Shown: positions 63,717 to 64,000 of the stretch, one piece after another
Layout: every line of letters starts with the position of its first letter
How positions within the stretch are numbered: the stretch's first letter is position 1
Source of the DNA: Myxococcales bacterium
GTDB taxonomy: Bacteria > Myxococcota_A > Bradymonadia > UBA7976 > UBA1532
Direction: 5' to 3'
NCBI GenBank assembly: GCA_020633435.1
Contig: JACKDP010000002.1
Coordinates: 310,001-374,000, forward strand
DNA: 64,000 bases
Program-made: the position numbers and the translations under genes
The notes under the pieces: generated by a model
What the model was told of the DNA's origin: nothing
Database searches by the model: none
Seen by the model: only the letters and a program-made list of their open reading frames with translations

Positions 63717-64000
63717 ATGCGTCCCGCACTGCTCGCCGCCCTCGCCCTCTGCACCGCCGCGCCGGTGGCCCTGGCCGCCCCGCCGGCCGGCCTCCAGGGC
63801 GAGCGCGCGCGCCTCGTCTCGGATCTCGCGGCCCTGCGCTTCGACCAGCTCGGCAACCCCGTCCTGCACTGGGACGCCATCCCGCCGGTGTACGCGCCCG
63901 CCGACCACCCGCACCAGCTCCTGGTGGTCCTGGCCGAGTTCCCCGACCGGAAGTTCGTGCGATTTCAGGGAGATGCGACGCAGGGCGGCAAGCTGGCGGC
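63717..64000 (+). CDS. M6-like secreted metalloprotease, N-terminal part only
   Basis: The first ~94 codons, cut by the right edge. ATG at 63717. Signal peptide MRPALLAALALCTAAPVALA. Then HPHQLLVVLAEFPDRKFVRFQGDATQGGKLA. The VVLAEFPDRKF segment matches the opening of the M6 (immune inhibitor A-like) peptidase domain, where a short propeptide precedes it. The zinc site HExxH would lie outside the window, so this is tentative. It is divergent from the transaldolase gene, with ~113 bp between. Confidence 0.55.
   Translation, partial: MRPALLAALALCTAAPVALAAPPAGLQGERARLVSDLAALRFDQLGNPVLHWDAIPPVYAPADHPHQLLVVLAEFPDRKFVRFQGDATQGGKLA

Overview
The window is GC-rich (about 70% by eye) and densely packed. 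It reads as a chromosomal piece of a large-genome, myxobacterium-like Gram-negative bacterium (Myxococcota or a close relative). The reasons are: two PSD1-type cytochrome (DUF1592/DUF1588) plus DUF1552 gene pairs, many lipoproteins with Asp/Gly/Pro-rich linkers, MopE-like Cys/Asp repeats, PEGA/TPR proteins, a Ser/Thr kinase and a PP2C phosphatase, a bacterial enhancer-binding protein, and collagen-like Gly-X-Y lipoproteins. The rank below phylum cannot be fixed from the sequence. No rRNA, tRNA or CRISPR array was seen.

Layout. (1) 1-18.4 kb: a mirror-image surface-lipoprotein locus. Two giant lipoproteins (1401 and 1426 aa) point away from each other. Each is followed by collagen-like lipoproteins ending in a shared Cys-rich domain. 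Their promoter regions and first ~704 codons form a 2,331-bp near-perfect inverted repeat (4414-6744 and 13146-15476), and the remaining halves are clearly diverged. The 6.4 kb between the arms holds a secreted protein of unknown function, a CPA2 cation/proton antiporter and a DUF1592-DUF1552 pair. (2) 18.4-19.9 kb: an IS21-type remnant (istB fragment) that has decapitated a C2-like gene. (3) 20-21.3 kb: a lipoprotein with five 8-Cys repeats. (4) 21.5-35.9 kb: a long minus-strand series. It holds a CDP-alcohol phosphotransferase, a nucleotidyltransferase and a CoA-semialdehyde dehydrogenase in an overlapping operon; ArsR plus a triple-SRPBCC protein; Sua5/TsaC; a DUF3006 protein, a HATPase protein, a PhnD-like binding protein and a TPR protein; and hemE-hemY with a sigma-54 activator. 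(5) 36-46.6 kb: ettA, a PP2C phosphatase, a frameshifted LarA-like gene, a TPR lipoprotein with a DUF4292-type lipoprotein, an MshEN-domain protein and two Opp/Dpp ATPases. (6) 46.7-53.8 kb: a Ser/Thr kinase, a RarA-methyltransferase fusion probably starting at CTG, a four-repeat helical protein, a HIT hydrolase and a rhomboid protease. (7) 53.7-64 kb: a second DUF1592-DUF1552 pair carrying a CBM48-like insert, a DUF2786 protein, a PEGA/TPR protein, a frameshifted MopE/Gly-rich giant protein, an Ala-rich/Cys-repeat protein, a TalC-type transaldolase and the start of an M6-like metalloprotease.

Genes are often coupled by 1-4 nt overlaps (ATGA, GTGA, TTGA, TGATG and one CTGA). These overlaps were used to choose starts and to decide the real reading frame of one broken gene. 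The most unusual item is the inverted pair of giant lipoproteins with an identical N-terminal half and divergent C-terminal halves, together with their collagen-like partners. This looks like a surface or fibre system kept partly identical by recent gene conversion.
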